Positions 43,570 through 53,141 of a DNA stretch of 64,000 bases are shown in pieces. The stretch spans positions 21,452 to 85,451 of the forward strand of contig JARKQN010000059.1 in NCBI GenBank assembly GCA_029974835.1. The letters run 5' to 3'. Under the pieces are notes generated by a model. The model ran no database searches. It was given only the letters and a program-made list of their open reading frames with translations, and was not told where the DNA came from. Source of the DNA: Bacteroidales bacterium (GTDB taxonomy: Bacteria > Bacteroidota > Bacteroidia > Bacteroidales > VadinHA17). Position 1 is the first letter of the stretch; each line of letters opens with the position of its first letter. The position numbers and the translations under genes are program-made.

Positions 43570-45762
43570 ATGGGGAATGTACCGGAAGATAAGGTGATTC
43601 ATGATTATTTAAAAAGGTATTTCGGGTTCGATACTTTTAAGGGGCCCCAGGAGCCTATTATTAAAAACGTTCTTGCCGGGAGGGATACATTTGTACTTAT
43701 GCCGACGGGAGGCGGCAAATCGTTGTGCTACCAGCTTCCCGCCGTTATGAAGGAAGGAACCGCCATCGTCATCTCACCGCTGATTGCCCTTATGAAGAAC
43801 CAGGTTGACGCAATGCGGAATTTCAGCACGGGGGATGATGTTGCGCATTTTCTGAATTCCTCTCTGAATAAGACCGAAATCAACAAGGTCAAAAAAGATG
43901 TTATCTCGGGTGTCACCAAGCTTCTGTATGTAGCACCTGAGTCGCTTACAAAGGAAGAGAACATTGATTTTCTTAAAAATATCACGGTTTCATTTTATGC
44001 CATCGACGAGGCTCATTGCATCTCTGAATGGGGGCACGATTTCAGGCCGGAATACCGCAGGATAAGACCGATTGTCGACACCATCGGCCGTGCACCCATC
44101 ATTGCCCTTACCGCAACGGCAACACCCAAAGTTCAGCACGATATCCAGAAAAACCTCGGCATTCTTGAGGCAGATGTCTTTAAGTCTTCATTCAATCGCC
44201 CCAATCTTTATTACGAGGTTAGATCCAAGGTTGATGCAACGAAGGAGATTATAAAGTATATCAAAAACAATCCCGGCAAATCCGGTATTGTATATTGTCT
44301 CAGCCGCAAGAAGGTTGAGGAGCTTGCCGAAACGCTGAAAGTTAACGGCATTAAGGCTCTTCCCTACCATGCCGGGATGGATTCTTCCACGAGAACCCAG
44401 AACCAGGACAAGTTTCTTATGGAAGAGGCCGACGTGATCGTTGCCACAATAGCCTTCGGAATGGGTATCGACAAACCCGATATCCGCTATGTGATACATT
44501 ACGATATTCCCAAAAGCCTGGAGGGTTATTACCAGGAAACAGGCCGGGCCGGAAGAGACGGCGGGGAAGGCAGATGCATAGCCTATTACAGCTATAACGA
44601 TATCCAGAAGCTTGAGAAGTTTATGCAGGGTAAACCGATAGCCGAACAGGAAATCGGGAAACAGCTTCTGCTCGAGACGGTCTCATATGCCGAATCTTCA
44701 ATTTGCCGGCGCAAAACGCTGCTTCATTATTTCGGGGAGGAATACAAACAGGAAAACTGCGAGGCTTGCGACAATTGCCTCCATCCCAAAACCCAGTTTG
44801 AAGGCAGTGAATATGTGGTAAATGTACTCGAAGCCGTTGTTGCGGTAAAAGAGAAATTCAAGGCAGATCATATAGCCAATATTCTGGCCGGGAAAGCCAC
44901 TTCGGCCATCAAATCCTATAAGCACCATAAGCTTGAAATCTTCGGAATCGGGGAGGAGAAGGACGAGAAATTCTGGAATATGGTGATAAGACAGGCCCTG
45001 ATTGCCAAACTGCTTACAAAAGATATTGAAAACTACGGTCTTCTGAAGCTTACACCCAAGGGAAAAGAGTATCTCGAGAAACCGACCGAGTTCATGCTTA
45101 TCGAAGATCACGATTACAGCGATGCCGAAGAAGAGGAGGGAGGCGGATTCGGAGCCAGGACGGCAGCAATGGACGAAGAACTCTTCAGCATCCTCAAGGA
45201 CCTGAGGAAAAAGATCTCCAAACAGAAAAATGTGCCTCCTTTTGTCATTTTCCAGGATCCTTCACTCGAAGATATGGCTATTCAGTACCCGGTCACAATC
45301 GATGAACTACAGAATATTTCCGGTGTTGGAGCCGGCAAAGCACAGAGGTACGGTAAGGAATTCGTAGAGGTAATCAGGAAGTATGTTGAGGAGAAGGAGA
45401 TCATCCGGCCCCTCGACATGGTGGTGAAATCTGTCGTGAATAAGTCGGGACTGAAGGTTTACATTATCCAGAGTATCGACATGAAAAGGCCTCTTGAGGA
45501 TATTGCAGAAGCAAAAGGCCTTGATATGGACGAACTTCTTTCGGAGATTGAAGCTATAGTTAATTCAGGCACAAGAATCAACCTCGATTATTACATCGAC
45601 ATGGTAATAGATGAGGAGAGGCAGCATGACATATACTCATACTTCAGGGAGGAAGCCGAGACCGACTCGCTCGAAGAGGCTATCAATGCCCTCGGAAGCG
45701 AATTTGAGGAGGAAGAGATAAGACTCATTAGAATCAAGTTCCTCTCCGAGATGGGGAACTGA
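43570..45762 (+). CDS. recQ: ATP-dependent DNA helicase RecQ
   Basis: A 730-residue 3'-5' helicase in recombination and fork repair. Helicase motif I is MPTGGGKSLCYQLP (~43-56), the DEAH box AIDEAHCISEWGHDFRPEYRR (~140) and motif VI QETGRAGRDG (~320). The RecQ-C zinc site is CRRKTLLHYFGEE..CEACDNC (~378-405), then a winged helix, an acidic linker (SDAEEEEGGG), an HRDC domain (FSILKDLRKKISKQKNVPPFVIF, ~540-620) and a C-terminal helical extension of ~100 residues. All core motifs are intact. It is preceded by its own promoter and a structured leader or small RNA. Confidence 0.96.
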   Translation: MGNVPEDKVIHDYLKRYFGFDTFKGPQEPIIKNVLAGRDTFVLMPTGGGKSLCYQLPAVMKEGTAIVISPLIALMKNQVDAMRNFSTGDDVAHFLNSSLNKTEINKVKKDVISGVTKLLYVAPESLTKEENIDFLKNITVSFYAIDEAHCISEWGHDFRPEYRRIRPIVDTIGRAPIIALTATATPKVQHDIQKNLGILEADVFKSSFNRPNLYYEVRSKVDATKEIIKYIKNNPGKSGIVYCLSRKKVEELAETLKVNGIKALPYHAGMDSSTRTQNQDKFLMEEADVIVATIAFGMGIDKPDIRYVIHYDIPKSLEGYYQETGRAGRDGGEGRCIAYYSYNDIQKLEKFMQGKPIAEQEIGKQLLLETVSYAESSICRRKTLLHYFGEEYKQENCEACDNCLHPKTQFEGSEYVVNVLEAVVAVKEKFKADHIANILAGKATSAIKSYKHHKLEIFGIGEEKDEKFWNMVIRQALIAKLLTKDIENYGLLKLTPKGKEYLEKPTEFMLIEDHDYSDAEEEEGGGFGARTAAMDEELFSILKDLRKKISKQKNVPPFVIFQDPSLEDMAIQYPVTIDELQNISGVGAGKAQRYGKEFVEVIRKYVEEKEIIRPLDMVVKSVVNKSGLKVYIIQSIDMKRPLEDIAEAKGLDMDELLSEIEAIVNSGTRINLDYYIDMVIDEERQHDIYSYFREEAETDSLEEAINALGSEFEEEEIRLIRIKFLSEMGN

Positions 45763-45843
45763 CACAATCAAATCAATCAGAAACATTTATATCCGGGCAA
45801 AGCAGAGAATCAGATTAGTATCATTATCGTCTGCATCGCCGCA

Positions 45844-47454
45844 TCATTTGTTATAGCTGTCGAAGAAATCATTTCCCTTGTCGTCGGTGAGAATGAATGC
45901 CGGCATATTCTCGACTTTTATTTTTCGCACGGCTTCCATACCCAGGTCTTCAAAATCGACAAGCTCAACCGATTTGATATTTTCCTGTGCCAGTATTGCG
46001 GCAGGTCCTCCAATTGAGCCGAGGAAGAACCCGCCGTATTTTTTGCACGATTCAATAACCTGCCTGCTCCTGTTTCCTTTGGCAAGCATTATCAGTGAGC
46101 CGCCCAGGCTCTGGAAAAGCTCCACGTACGTATCCATCCTTCCGGCGGTAGTGGGGCCGAACGAACCTGATGCCATACCTTCGGGCGTTTTGGCCGGGCC
46201 GGCATAATAAACAGGGTGGTTTTTAAAGTACTCCGGCATCGGATGACCCTCGTCGAGCAGTTTCTTAATCCTGGCATGGGCAGCATCCCTTGCAACTATA
46301 AGGGTACCGGTAAGGCTGAGCCTTGTTTTCACGGGGTACCTTGATAATTCGGCGAGTATCTCCTTCATCGGACGATCGAGATTGACCGGAACCGGTTTTT
46401 CCAGTTCAGGGGCCTTTGCAGGCAGGTATTTTTCCGGATTGCGTTCGAGCTGTTCAAGCCATATGCCTGCAGGAGTGATTTTTGCCTTTATGTTCCTGTG
46501 GGCACTGCAGCTTACCCCCAGTCCTACCGGACAAGAAGCTGCATGGCGGGTCATACGGATCACCCTTACGTCGTGCACGAAGTACTTCCCGCCGAACTGA
46601 GCTCCCACACCATATTCACGGCATATTTTCTCAATTTTGTTTTCCCATTCAATATCGCGGAAAGCCCTTCCGCTTTCGTTGCCGGTAACGGGCAGGTTGT
46701 CGAGGTAGCCTGCAGAGGCAAGTTTAACAGTCTTAAGGACCGCCTCGGCTGATGTACCGCCGACAACCAGAACAAGGTGATAGGGAGGACATGCGGAAGT
46801 GCCCAGATCTTTTATTTTCTCCTTTACGAATTTTGTCAACCCCTCTTCGTTGAGAAGTGATTTTGACTGGTGATATAGAAGCATCTTGTTTGCCGAACCG
46901 CCTCCCTTGGTTATGAAGAGAAACTCATAAGAGTCTCCGGGTGCGGCATAGATGTCTATCTGTGCGGGAAGATTGGTACATGAGTTCTTTTCATCAAACA
47001 TTGTCAGCGGCACAATCTGGGAATAGCGGAGGTTCCTGTCACGGTAGGTCTCATAGATTCCCTTTGAAAGGAACATTGCATCATCTGCCCCCGTGTATAC
47101 GTCCTCACCCTTGTACCCTATAACCGTTGCTGTCCCGGTATCCTGGCACCAGGGGAGGTCGCCTTTGGCCGATATCACCGAATTTTTAAGCATCACCCAT
47201 GCAACAAACCTGTCGTTGTCGCTTGCCTCCGGGTCGTCAAGTATCTTCCTGAGCTTCTCAAGGTGTGAAGAGCGAAGGAAGAAAGAGAGGTCGCTTACAG
47301 CCTCCCGGGCCAGAAGCACAAGTCCTTCAGGATCAACTGTTAATATCTTCCTTCCGCCCGCTTCTGCAACCTTAACAAAATCTTTCGTAAGGAGCCTGTA
47401 TTCGGTTTCATCCTTTCCGGTCTGAAACATTTTCTCATATACAAAACCTGGCAT
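45844..47454 (-). CDS. fumA: Class I fumarate hydratase ([4Fe-4S], FumA/FumB type)
   Basis: A 536-residue oxygen-sensitive fumarase converting fumarate and malate. The iron-sulfur cysteines sit in [10 protein letters not shown] (Cys103), [15 protein letters not shown] (~222) and [17 protein letters not shown] (~315). The C-terminal beta domain has [30 protein letters not shown]. Length matches E. coli FumA (548). The class I type fits an anaerobic or microaerobic lifestyle. It is monocistronic, with a promoter at 47524-47554 (minus). Confidence 0.93.
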   Translation of the reverse strand: MPGFVYEKMFQTGKDETEYRLLTKDFVKVAEAGGRKILTVDPEGLVLLAREAVSDLSFFLRSSHLEKLRKILDDPEASDNDRFVAWVMLKNSVISAKGDLPWCQDTGTATVIGYKGEDVYTGADDAMFLSKGIYETYRDRNLRYSQIVPLTMFDEKNSCTNLPAQIDIYAAPGDSYEFLFITKGGGSANKMLLYHQSKSLLNEEGLTKFVKEKIKDLGTSACPPYHLVLVVGGTSAEAVLKTVKLASAGYLDNLPVTGNESGRAFRDIEWENKIEKICREYGVGAQFGGKYFVHDVRVIRMTRHAASCPVGLGVSCSAHRNIKAKITPAGIWLEQLERNPEKYLPAKAPELEKPVPVNLDRPMKEILAELSRYPVKTRLSLTGTLIVARDAAHARIKKLLDEGHPMPEYFKNHPVYYAGPAKTPEGMASGSFGPTTAGRMDTYVELFQSLGGSLIMLAKGNRSRQVIESCKKYGGFFLGSIGGPAAILAQENIKSVELVDFEDLGMEAVRKIKVENMPAFILTDDKGNDFFDSYNK

Positions 47455-47523
47455 AATATTTTTATTTAATTGTAATACAGAAAAATAAAATCAGAATGCC
47501 TCTTCATTCCGCCGGCATTTATT

Positions 47524-47554
47524 CAAATGTATTAAGAATTAATGTCAAAGACAA
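47524..47554 (-). promoter_or_regulatory. Promoter of the fumarase gene
   Basis: Minus-strand TTG (complement 47552-47554), a 20-base spacer and TACATTTG (complement 47524-47531). The leader is about 60 bases. Confidence 0.65.
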
Positions 47555-47605
47555 TGATTTAGCCACATATTCCGGTATCAGCCGGAGATTAAGGAATAGC
47601 GCCTC

Positions 47606-48448
47606 TCAGAGGATATCCCGGAAAAGCAGCTTTTCCTTTGGTCTTATTCCTTTCGGAGTATCATGAACGGTGCAGCACTCAACCTCATAATCGTGCTGAA
47701 AGAGAAGGATATGGTCCGACTTCACAGCATTTTCAAGAACATCCCTTTTCTCTTCTATCGATTTAAGAGATTCGATGTCATAGCTCATGTTCCATATCAG
47801 CGGGATATGGGCCGATGTGGGTATAAGATCGCCGGTGTACACAATGGTTTTTCCTTTGTAACTGATTACCGGTATCATAAGTCCCGGTGTATGACCGTAA
47901 CAGGTCTTTACCGTCACGCCCGGAAAGAGTTCGGCATCTTCGTCGGGAAACTGCAGGCGTCCGCTCCGGCCAATGGGGATAATGTTTTCTTCGGGATAAG
48001 AATCCTCTTCGCGGGGATTGTTCTTCACGGCCCATTCCCACTGTGTACGGCTGACGTGGTAAACTGCATTCGGGAAGGTTAACTCATACCCGTCGCCGCC
48101 GTTTTTTCTTTTAACCGCGCCGCCGCAATGGTCGGCATGGAGGTGAGTCAGAAAAACGTCTGTTATATCTTCCGGTCTGAATCCCCTTGCGGCAAGGCCT
48201 TCTGTAAGCCCCTCGCCGTTATGAATATATGCATGCCTGAAGAATTTCTCATCCTGTTTATCGCCCCAGCCGGTATCAACAAGTATCCTGTGGTCTCCTG
48301 TCTCAATTATCAGCGATCTCAGGGTTAAGGTGACAAGATTGTTTTCGTCGGCAGGATAGACCCTCGACCAGAGGGCTTTCGGCACTACGCCGAACATTGC
48401 GCCGCCGTCAACCTTGAAGTTGGCTATGTTGAACAGATGTAGTTTCAT
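47606..48448 (-). CDS. MBL-fold metallo-hydrolase
   Basis: A 280-residue metallo-beta-lactamase-fold enzyme. The metal motif THLHADHCGG (HxHxDH) is near residue 105, a second His is in CYGHTPGLMIPV (~188), an Asp in VYTGDLIPT (~210) and a late His in LFQHDYEVE (~254). The wording is closest to lactonase-like or glyoxalase-II-like members, but the substrate is not readable. There is no signal peptide, so it is cytoplasmic. It is divergent from the esterase gene, with 83 bases between starts. Confidence 0.88.
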   Translation of the reverse strand: MKLHLFNIANFKVDGGAMFGVVPKALWSRVYPADENNLVTLTLRSLIIETGDHRILVDTGWGDKQDEKFFRHAYIHNGEGLTEGLAARGFRPEDITDVFLTHLHADHCGGAVKRKNGGDGYELTFPNAVYHVSRTQWEWAVKNNPREEDSYPEENIIPIGRSGRLQFPDEDAELFPGVTVKTCYGHTPGLMIPVISYKGKTIVYTGDLIPTSAHIPLIWNMSYDIESLKSIEEKRDVLENAVKSDHILLFQHDYEVECCTVHDTPKGIRPKEKLLFRDIL

Positions 48449-48495
48449 AAACTGCCAGAGTAATGTCTGATGGTAAAGATTGTAAAAAATATGGA

Positions 48496-48503
48496 TACCT
48501 TTG
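48496..48503 (+). promoter_or_regulatory. -7 element of the esterase-GH78 operon
   Basis: TACCTTTG at 48496-48503 matches TAnnTTTG exactly. A start site near 48509-48511 would make the ATG at 48511 leaderless, favouring the ATG at 48532. Confidence 0.55.
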
Positions 48504-48531
48504 AGGAAACATGGTAAAAATGATATCGGTT

Positions 48532-49398
48532 ATGAAAAGGAGTCTTCTTATTATTTTATCTCTCTCATTTGCCCTGATTGGTCTTCAGGCTCAGACAGGA
48601 AAGGTGATGGATAACCTTTCGATGAAAAGCAAAATCCTGGGAATGGACAGGAAATATGCAGTGTATCTGCCTCCCGATTATGAAACGTCCCAGCGAAGTT
48701 ACCCGGTTCTGTACCTGCTGCACGGAGCGGGTGACGACCAGTCGGGATGGGTGCAGTTTGGCGAAGTGCTGCATATTGCCGATCAGGCAATAAACAGCGG
48801 ACAGGCTACTCCTATGATTATTGTAATGCCCGATGCCAATACGGGCAAAAGAGGATATGTAAACGACATGAAGAATGAATGGAGGTATGAGGATTTTTTC
48901 TTTGAGGAGTTTATGCCGTTTATTGAAAAGAGTTACCGTATCAGGGCCGAAAAAAGATACAGGGCTGTTGCCGGTCTTTCGATGGGCGGCGAAGGTACAT
49001 TCATATATGCCCTTCATCACCCCGAACTCTTCTCATCGGCCTGCCCGCTCAGCGCCGCCACCGGACCCCAGAACGTTGAAGCCCTTAAGAATTACAGACT
49101 TTGGGGTGTGGCCGCTGAAGCCACTCAGCAGCAGATGGAAGAATATTTCAGGAAATACAGCGTCCTTTATCTGATTGAAAATATGCCCGACAACCAGAAA
49201 AGAGCGGTAAGGTGGTTTATTGACTGCGGTGATGACGATTTTCTTTATGAAGGCAACTCTCTCGTTCACATAGCAATGCGCAAGAAAGAGATACCTCACG
49301 AGTACAGGGTTCGCGACGGAGGGCATACCTGGACATACTGGAGGGCCTCACTTCCGGTTGTGCTCGAATTTGTTTCCATGAGCTTCCACCAGTTCTGA
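48532..49398 (+). CDS. Exported esterase (putative esterase D / feruloyl-esterase-like fold)
   Basis: An alpha/beta hydrolase of 288 residues from the ATG at 48532 (MKRSLLIILSLSFALIGLQAQ, signal peptide). ATGs at 48511 and 48520 are in frame but crowd the -7 element. The oxyanion/lid segment is YPVLYLLHGAGDDQSGW (~55), the nucleophile GLSMGGEG (~150), the acid in DCGDDDFLYEG (~236) and the His in RDGGHTWTYW (~266). The family includes acetyl-xylan, feruloyl and mycolyl esterases. A GH78-like gene begins 3 bases later, suggesting removal of acyl groups from rhamnose-containing glycans; that is inference. Confidence 0.88.
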   Translation: MKRSLLIILSLSFALIGLQAQTGKVMDNLSMKSKILGMDRKYAVYLPPDYETSQRSYPVLYLLHGAGDDQSGWVQFGEVLHIADQAINSGQATPMIIVMPDANTGKRGYVNDMKNEWRYEDFFFEEFMPFIEKSYRIRAEKRYRAVAGLSMGGEGTFIYALHHPELFSSACPLSAATGPQNVEALKNYRLWGVAAEATQQQMEEYFRKYSVLYLIENMPDNQKRAVRWFIDCGDDDFLYEGNSLVHIAMRKKEIPHEYRVRDGGHTWTYWRASLPVVLEFVSMSFHQF

Positions 49399-49401
49399 CA
49401 A

Positions 49402-51225
49402 ATGAGGGTACCCCGGTTAGTGTTTATTGCTTTTGCGGCAGCTTCATTCCTGCCAGCCAGGGCCCAGTTCGTGATTGAGTATAATTCTCCTGTCCGTCTG
49501 GTTCGAACGTCTGAAGATTCATGGTTCGCCGATTTCGGAAAGGATGCTTTCGGAACCCTTATCCTCCAAATAAATACAGACCGCCGGGATACTCTTGAAA
49601 TACACCTGGGAGAAAAACTTGCGGCACCCGGCAGGATCGACAGGAAACCCGGTGGCTCGATAAGGTACACAAGGGTGATGCTGCCTGTTGGCCCCGACAG
49701 TAAAGAGTATGTAATAAACCTCCCGCCCGATAAGAGAAATACAAATCCGCCGGCTGTTAGCCTGCCCGATTCATTCGGCGTTGTTATGCCGTTCAGGTAT
49801 TGTGAGATTAAGAATTTCCGGGGAATTCTCGTTCCGGGCAGCCTGAAGCAGAAGGCATTTTCATGGAAGTTTAATCCTCTGGCAGGCCGGTTTTATTCTT
49901 CCGACACCATTCTTAACGCCGTCTGGGAACTTTGCAAATACACTATAAAGGCGACAAGTTTTACTGGCTGTTACATCGACGGCGACAGGGAACGGATACC
50001 ATACGAGGCCGATGCCTATATAAACCAGCTCAGCCACTACGCCGTTGACAATGAGTATGAACCTGCCCGAAGAACCTGTGAATACTTTATGGAGCATCCC
50101 ACCTGGCCCACGGAATGGATACTCCATACTGTCATGCTTTTTTACCAGGACTACATGTACACCGGCGATATATCCCTGATTGAGAAATACTATGAAAGTC
50201 TTAAAAAGAAAACTCTTTTATCCCTGGCTCGCGAAGACGGACTGATAAGCTCAAAGTCGCCTGAACTTACAGGCCGGCTGATGGGGGAACTGGGCTTCAG
50301 CGACACGACACAGAGGATAAGGGATATCGTCGACTGGCCCCCTGCACAGAAGGACACAGGATGGAAACTGGCCACACCGGAGGGTGAAAGGGACGGATAT
50401 GAAATGAAGGAAATAAACACTGTAGTGAACAGTTTCCATTATCATAATCTTGTACTGATGTCGGAGATTGCCCGGAAACTCGGGAAAGAGGATGACAGCA
50501 GGTTTTTCTCCGGCCGCGCCCTGAAGGTAAGGGATGCCGTCAATGCAAAGCTTTTTAATCCCGCCACCGGAAGATACGTCGACGGGGAGGGATCAGAACA
50601 CTCCTCGCTTCACGCAAATATGTTCCCACTTGCATTCGGGCTGGTGCCTGAGGAAAATGTAAAAAGTGTGGTACAATTTATAAAATCGGGAGGGATGGCA
50701 TGCAGCGTCTACGGGGCCCAGTTCCTGCTTGAAGGGTTATATGAGGCCGGAGAGGCTGAATATGCTTTCAGCCTTCTCACCTCAACAACCGACCGGAGCT
50801 GGTACAATATGATCAGGGCCGGCTCCACAATAACTCTTGAAGCGTGGGATATGAAGTATAAACCTAACCTCGACTGGAACCATGCATGGGGAGCCGCACC
50901 GGCAAATATCATAGTAAGAAACATGTGGGGCATCAAACCACTTGCCCCCGGCTTTGAAAAAGCCGTAATAAGGCCTCAGATGGCCGGACTGAAATATTCG
51001 GAGATAACCGCACCAACCGTAAAAGGTCCTGTTCACGGAAGATTTGTAAAAAGCAAAAACGGAACAGAGACATATTTTCTAAGCATCCCCAAGGGGATTA
51101 ACGAAACCCTGCTGCTTCTGCCTCCCGGGTCAGGTAATTTAAAAATTAACGGAAACAGGCACAGGAAGGGAGAACCGGAAATCAGGCTGCAGCCGGGGGA
51201 CTATAAAATCGAAATTGTAAAATAA
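49402..51225 (+). CDS. GH78-like alpha-L-rhamnosidase
   Basis: A 607-residue exported protein (signal peptide ending PARAQ). A short N-terminal beta domain (to ~165, FADFGKDAFGTLILQI) precedes an (alpha/alpha)6 catalytic domain with GCYIDGDRERIPYEADAYINQL (~193-214), the site where GH78 enzymes carry the general acid in a CPxRDER-type motif. TLEAWDMKYKPNLDWNHAWGAAPANII follows near 475, with the conserved E and NHAWG. The C-terminal beta domain is AVIRPQMAGLKY onward. It is shorter than many GH78 enzymes (800-1100 residues) because N-terminal accessory modules are absent. It is coupled to the esterase with a 3-base gap. Related enzymes of GH106-like or unsaturated-glycan families are less likely. 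Confidence 0.85.
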   Translation: MRVPRLVFIAFAAASFLPARAQFVIEYNSPVRLVRTSEDSWFADFGKDAFGTLILQINTDRRDTLEIHLGEKLAAPGRIDRKPGGSIRYTRVMLPVGPDSKEYVINLPPDKRNTNPPAVSLPDSFGVVMPFRYCEIKNFRGILVPGSLKQKAFSWKFNPLAGRFYSSDTILNAVWELCKYTIKATSFTGCYIDGDRERIPYEADAYINQLSHYAVDNEYEPARRTCEYFMEHPTWPTEWILHTVMLFYQDYMYTGDISLIEKYYESLKKKTLLSLAREDGLISSKSPELTGRLMGELGFSDTTQRIRDIVDWPPAQKDTGWKLATPEGERDGYEMKEINTVVNSFHYHNLVLMSEIARKLGKEDDSRFFSGRALKVRDAVNAKLFNPATGRYVDGEGSEHSSLHANMFPLAFGLVPEENVKSVVQFIKSGGMACSVYGAQFLLEGLYEAGEAEYAFSLLTSTTDRSWYNMIRAGSTITLEAWDMKYKPNLDWNHAWGAAPANIIVRNMWGIKPLAPGFEKAVIRPQMAGLKYSEITAPTVKGPVHGRFVKSKNGTETYFLSIPKGINETLLLLPPGSGNLKINGNRHRKGEPEIRLQPGDYKIEIVK

Positions 51226-51277
51226 CCCACGCAGGATAAGTCTGGCTGACTGGTATTATTTTTATCGCAGGAATCAC

Positions 51278-51285
51278 TATCTTTG
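51278..51285 (+). promoter_or_regulatory. -7 element of the small barrel gene
   Basis: TATCTTTG at 51278-51285 lies 26 bases before the ATG at 51312. There is no TTG at the normal distance. Confidence 0.5.
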
Positions 51286-51311
51286 CGCATCAAATTTTTA
51301 AAACACAGGAT

Positions 51312-51770
51312 ATGAAAAAAGCGGGCGTAATATTACTTTTTGCAGTCGTTTTCAGTATCACGGCTTCGGCTCAGAACTACAAAACCAGCCTTGGTTTAAG
51401 GGCAGGCGTGCCCTATGGTCTTACCATAAAACATTTCATGTCGCGGTCGGTGGCGGTGGAAGGCATCCTGGCAAGCCGCTGGCAGGGCTTTGTGGCAACA
51501 GCCCTTCTCGAAAAAGATGCACCAACCGGCAGTTACCCGAACCTTCACTGGTACTGGGGAGTGGGAGCACATATCGGATTCTGGGACAGTAACCCGTATG
51601 TAAACACGACAGGATCAGTGGTGGGACTGGACGGGATTCTCGGACTGGAATATACTTTTGACGAGATACCACTTAATCTTTCACTCGACCTCCTTCCCTC
51701 GGTAAATATTTTCGGTTCCACGGGATGGGGAGGCATTAACGGGGCATTATCCATCAGGTACGTATTCTGA
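51312..51770 (+). CDS. Small outer-membrane beta-barrel-like protein, unknown function
   Basis: 152 residues. The signal peptide KAGVILLFAVVFSITASAQ is followed by ~130 residues with alternating pattern and barrel-type strands (TSLGLRAGVPYGLTIKHF, GFVATALLEK, HWYWGVGAHIGFWD, VGLDGILGLEYTF, GGINGALSIRYVF), ending in the terminal aromatic typical of outer-membrane proteins. The size fits an eight-stranded barrel (OmpW/OmpX-like). No ligand or role can be assigned. It appears monocistronic. Confidence 0.75.
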   Translation: MKKAGVILLFAVVFSITASAQNYKTSLGLRAGVPYGLTIKHFMSRSVAVEGILASRWQGFVATALLEKDAPTGSYPNLHWYWGVGAHIGFWDSNPYVNTTGSVVGLDGILGLEYTFDEIPLNLSLDLLPSVNIFGSTGWGGINGALSIRYVF

Positions 51771-51815
51771 GAATTTCACGGCATATTCCTGATTGATTTA
51801 TTTTTACTAAAAATT

Positions 51816-51845
51816 TTGCAGTTAGCAAAAAAGGTATTTTCTTTG
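51816..51845 (+). promoter_or_regulatory. Promoter of tRNA-Glu (and rpsT)
   Basis: TTG at 51816-51818, a 19-base spacer and TTTCTTTG at 51838-51845 (one mismatch to TAnnTTTG), 25 bases before the tRNA. Confidence 0.6.
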
Positions 51846-51870
51846 CATCCGCATTTTTAAGTTCTTTGAT

Positions 51871-51942
51871 GGTCCATTCGTCTAGTGGTTAGGACGTCAG
51901 GTTTTCATCCTGGTAACAGGGGTTCGATTCCCCTATGGACTA
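51871..51942 (+). tRNA. tRNA-Glu (anticodon TTC)
   Basis: 72 bases with acceptor GGTCCAT/ATGGACT (G1-U72 as usual in this lineage) and discriminator A. The anticodon loop TTTTCAT gives TTC, and the T-arm GGGG-TTCGATT-CCCC is intact. CCA is not encoded. rpsT starts 28 bases downstream and may share the transcript. Confidence 0.96.
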
Positions 51943-51970
51943 CAAAAACAGAGTTGAAAAATTTAAGATA

Positions 51971-52225
51971 ATGGCAAATCATAAATCGGCAGAAAAGAGA
52001 ATCAGACAGACAGCTGTCAGAAAAGTTACCAATAAATATTATGCGCGTACGATGCGCAACGCCTTAAAAAAGATCCGCAGCACCACAAAGAAGGAGGAGG
52101 CTGCTGAGATGCTGCCAAAGCTCACAGGCATGATCGACAGGCTTGCAAAAAAGAATATCATTCACAAAAACAAGGCTGCAAACCTGAAATCGTCAATTAC
52201 AAAACACGTCAACAGCTTGTCGTAA
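51971..52225 (+). CDS. rpsT: 30S ribosomal protein S20
   Basis: An 84-residue helical 16S rRNA-binding protein: MANHKSAEKRIRQTAVRKVTN, the typical start, then MRNALKKIR and IHKNKAANLKSSITKHVN. The ATG at 51971 is chosen; the upstream in-frame ATG at 51935 lies inside tRNA-Glu. A terminator follows. Confidence 0.96.
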   Translation: MANHKSAEKRIRQTAVRKVTNKYYARTMRNALKKIRSTTKKEEAAEMLPKLTGMIDRLAKKNIIHKNKAANLKSSITKHVNSLS

Positions 52226-52244
52226 CATACAATAATATAATATG

Positions 52245-52272
52245 AAAAGCCGCCTTCACGGGCGGCTTTTTT
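52245..52272 (+). terminator. Terminator after rpsT
   Basis: A 10-bp perfect stem AAAAGCCGCC/GGCGGCTTTT (52245-52254 with 52261-52270), a 6-base loop and a terminal T run. Confidence 0.9.
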
Positions 52273-52305
52273 ATTTCATCAGGTTCACCTTACCCCCCCC
52301 GATTA

Positions 52306-52330
52306 CCCTCTCCAAATGGCGAGGGGGAGG
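52306..52330. repeat. CCCTCTCC/GGCGAGGGGG imperfect palindrome
   Basis: Arms 52306-52313 and 52318-52327 flank a short AAAT spacer, next to a C8 run at 52293-52300. It resembles the short CCCTCTCC-type palindromes scattered in Bacteroidota intergenic regions. Only one copy is seen here, so repeat status is inferred. Confidence 0.4.
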
Positions 52331-52456
52331 ATGACCAGTTTTGTCCTTAAACAGGTTGTCGGAAAATACATGTCAGGATTAAGAATAAAAACAGTAAACA
52401 TTTTTAAAGAGGAAACACAATTTTGTATATTTACATTTAAATAAATTTCTCGCTGC

Positions 52457-53140
52457 ATGTCATTAAAAATCACTGACTGGGCTCTGGAAGACAGACCCAG
52501 GGAAAAGCTTTACAACAAGGGCACTTCAGCATTAAGCGATGCAGAACTGCTTGGTATCCTCATAGGTTCCGGAACAAGGAACCGGTCGGCCGTAGACCTC
52601 GGCCGGGAGCTGCTTGCCATGGCCGGCAATAACCTCAATAACCTCGGCAAGATGAGTATCTCCGATATAACAAAGATTCACGGTATCGGTAATGCCAGGG
52701 CAGTGACTATTGCTGCGGCGCTGGAACTGGGCCGCCGCAGGAAACTGGCAGAACTGCCCGATACGGTGCAGATAAAATCATCCAGGGATGTATTTGAACT
52801 GATAAATCCGATGCTTACCGATCTGAAGCACGAAGAGTTCTGGATACTGTTTCTTAACCGTTCGAACCGGGTAATAAACAGGATGAAACTAAGCCAGGGA
52901 GGCATTAGCGGCACGGTGACAGACGTAAGGATTGTGATGAAAAAAGCCATAGAATTCCTCGCGTCAGGGATAATTGTATGCCATAACCATCCCTCGGGTA
53001 ACCTCAACCCCAGCGAATCTGATTCAAAAATTACCCAAAAAATCAGGGAAGCAGGAAACCTCATGGATATTCAGCTTCTCGATCACCTCATCATTTCGGA
53101 AAGAGACTATTACAGTTTCGCCGACAACGGATTGCTCTGA
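52457..53140 (+). CDS. radC: RadC-family JAB/MPN-domain protein
   Basis: 227 residues. An N-terminal helix-hairpin-helix-like segment (DITKIHGIGNARAVTIAAALELGRR, ~66-92) precedes the JAMM metalloprotease-type motif (HNHPSGNLNPSESD, ~174-187; Glu in the preceding HEEFWILFLNRSN region). Historically called a DNA repair protein, its biochemical role is unproven. Length is normal. It converges on folK with a 1-base gap. Confidence 0.93.
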   Translation: MSLKITDWALEDRPREKLYNKGTSALSDAELLGILIGSGTRNRSAVDLGRELLAMAGNNLNNLGKMSISDITKIHGIGNARAVTIAAALELGRRRKLAELPDTVQIKSSRDVFELINPMLTDLKHEEFWILFLNRSNRVINRMKLSQGGISGTVTDVRIVMKKAIEFLASGIIVCHNHPSGNLNPSESDSKITQKIREAGNLMDIQLLDHLIISERDYYSFADNGLL

Positions 53141-53141
53141 A

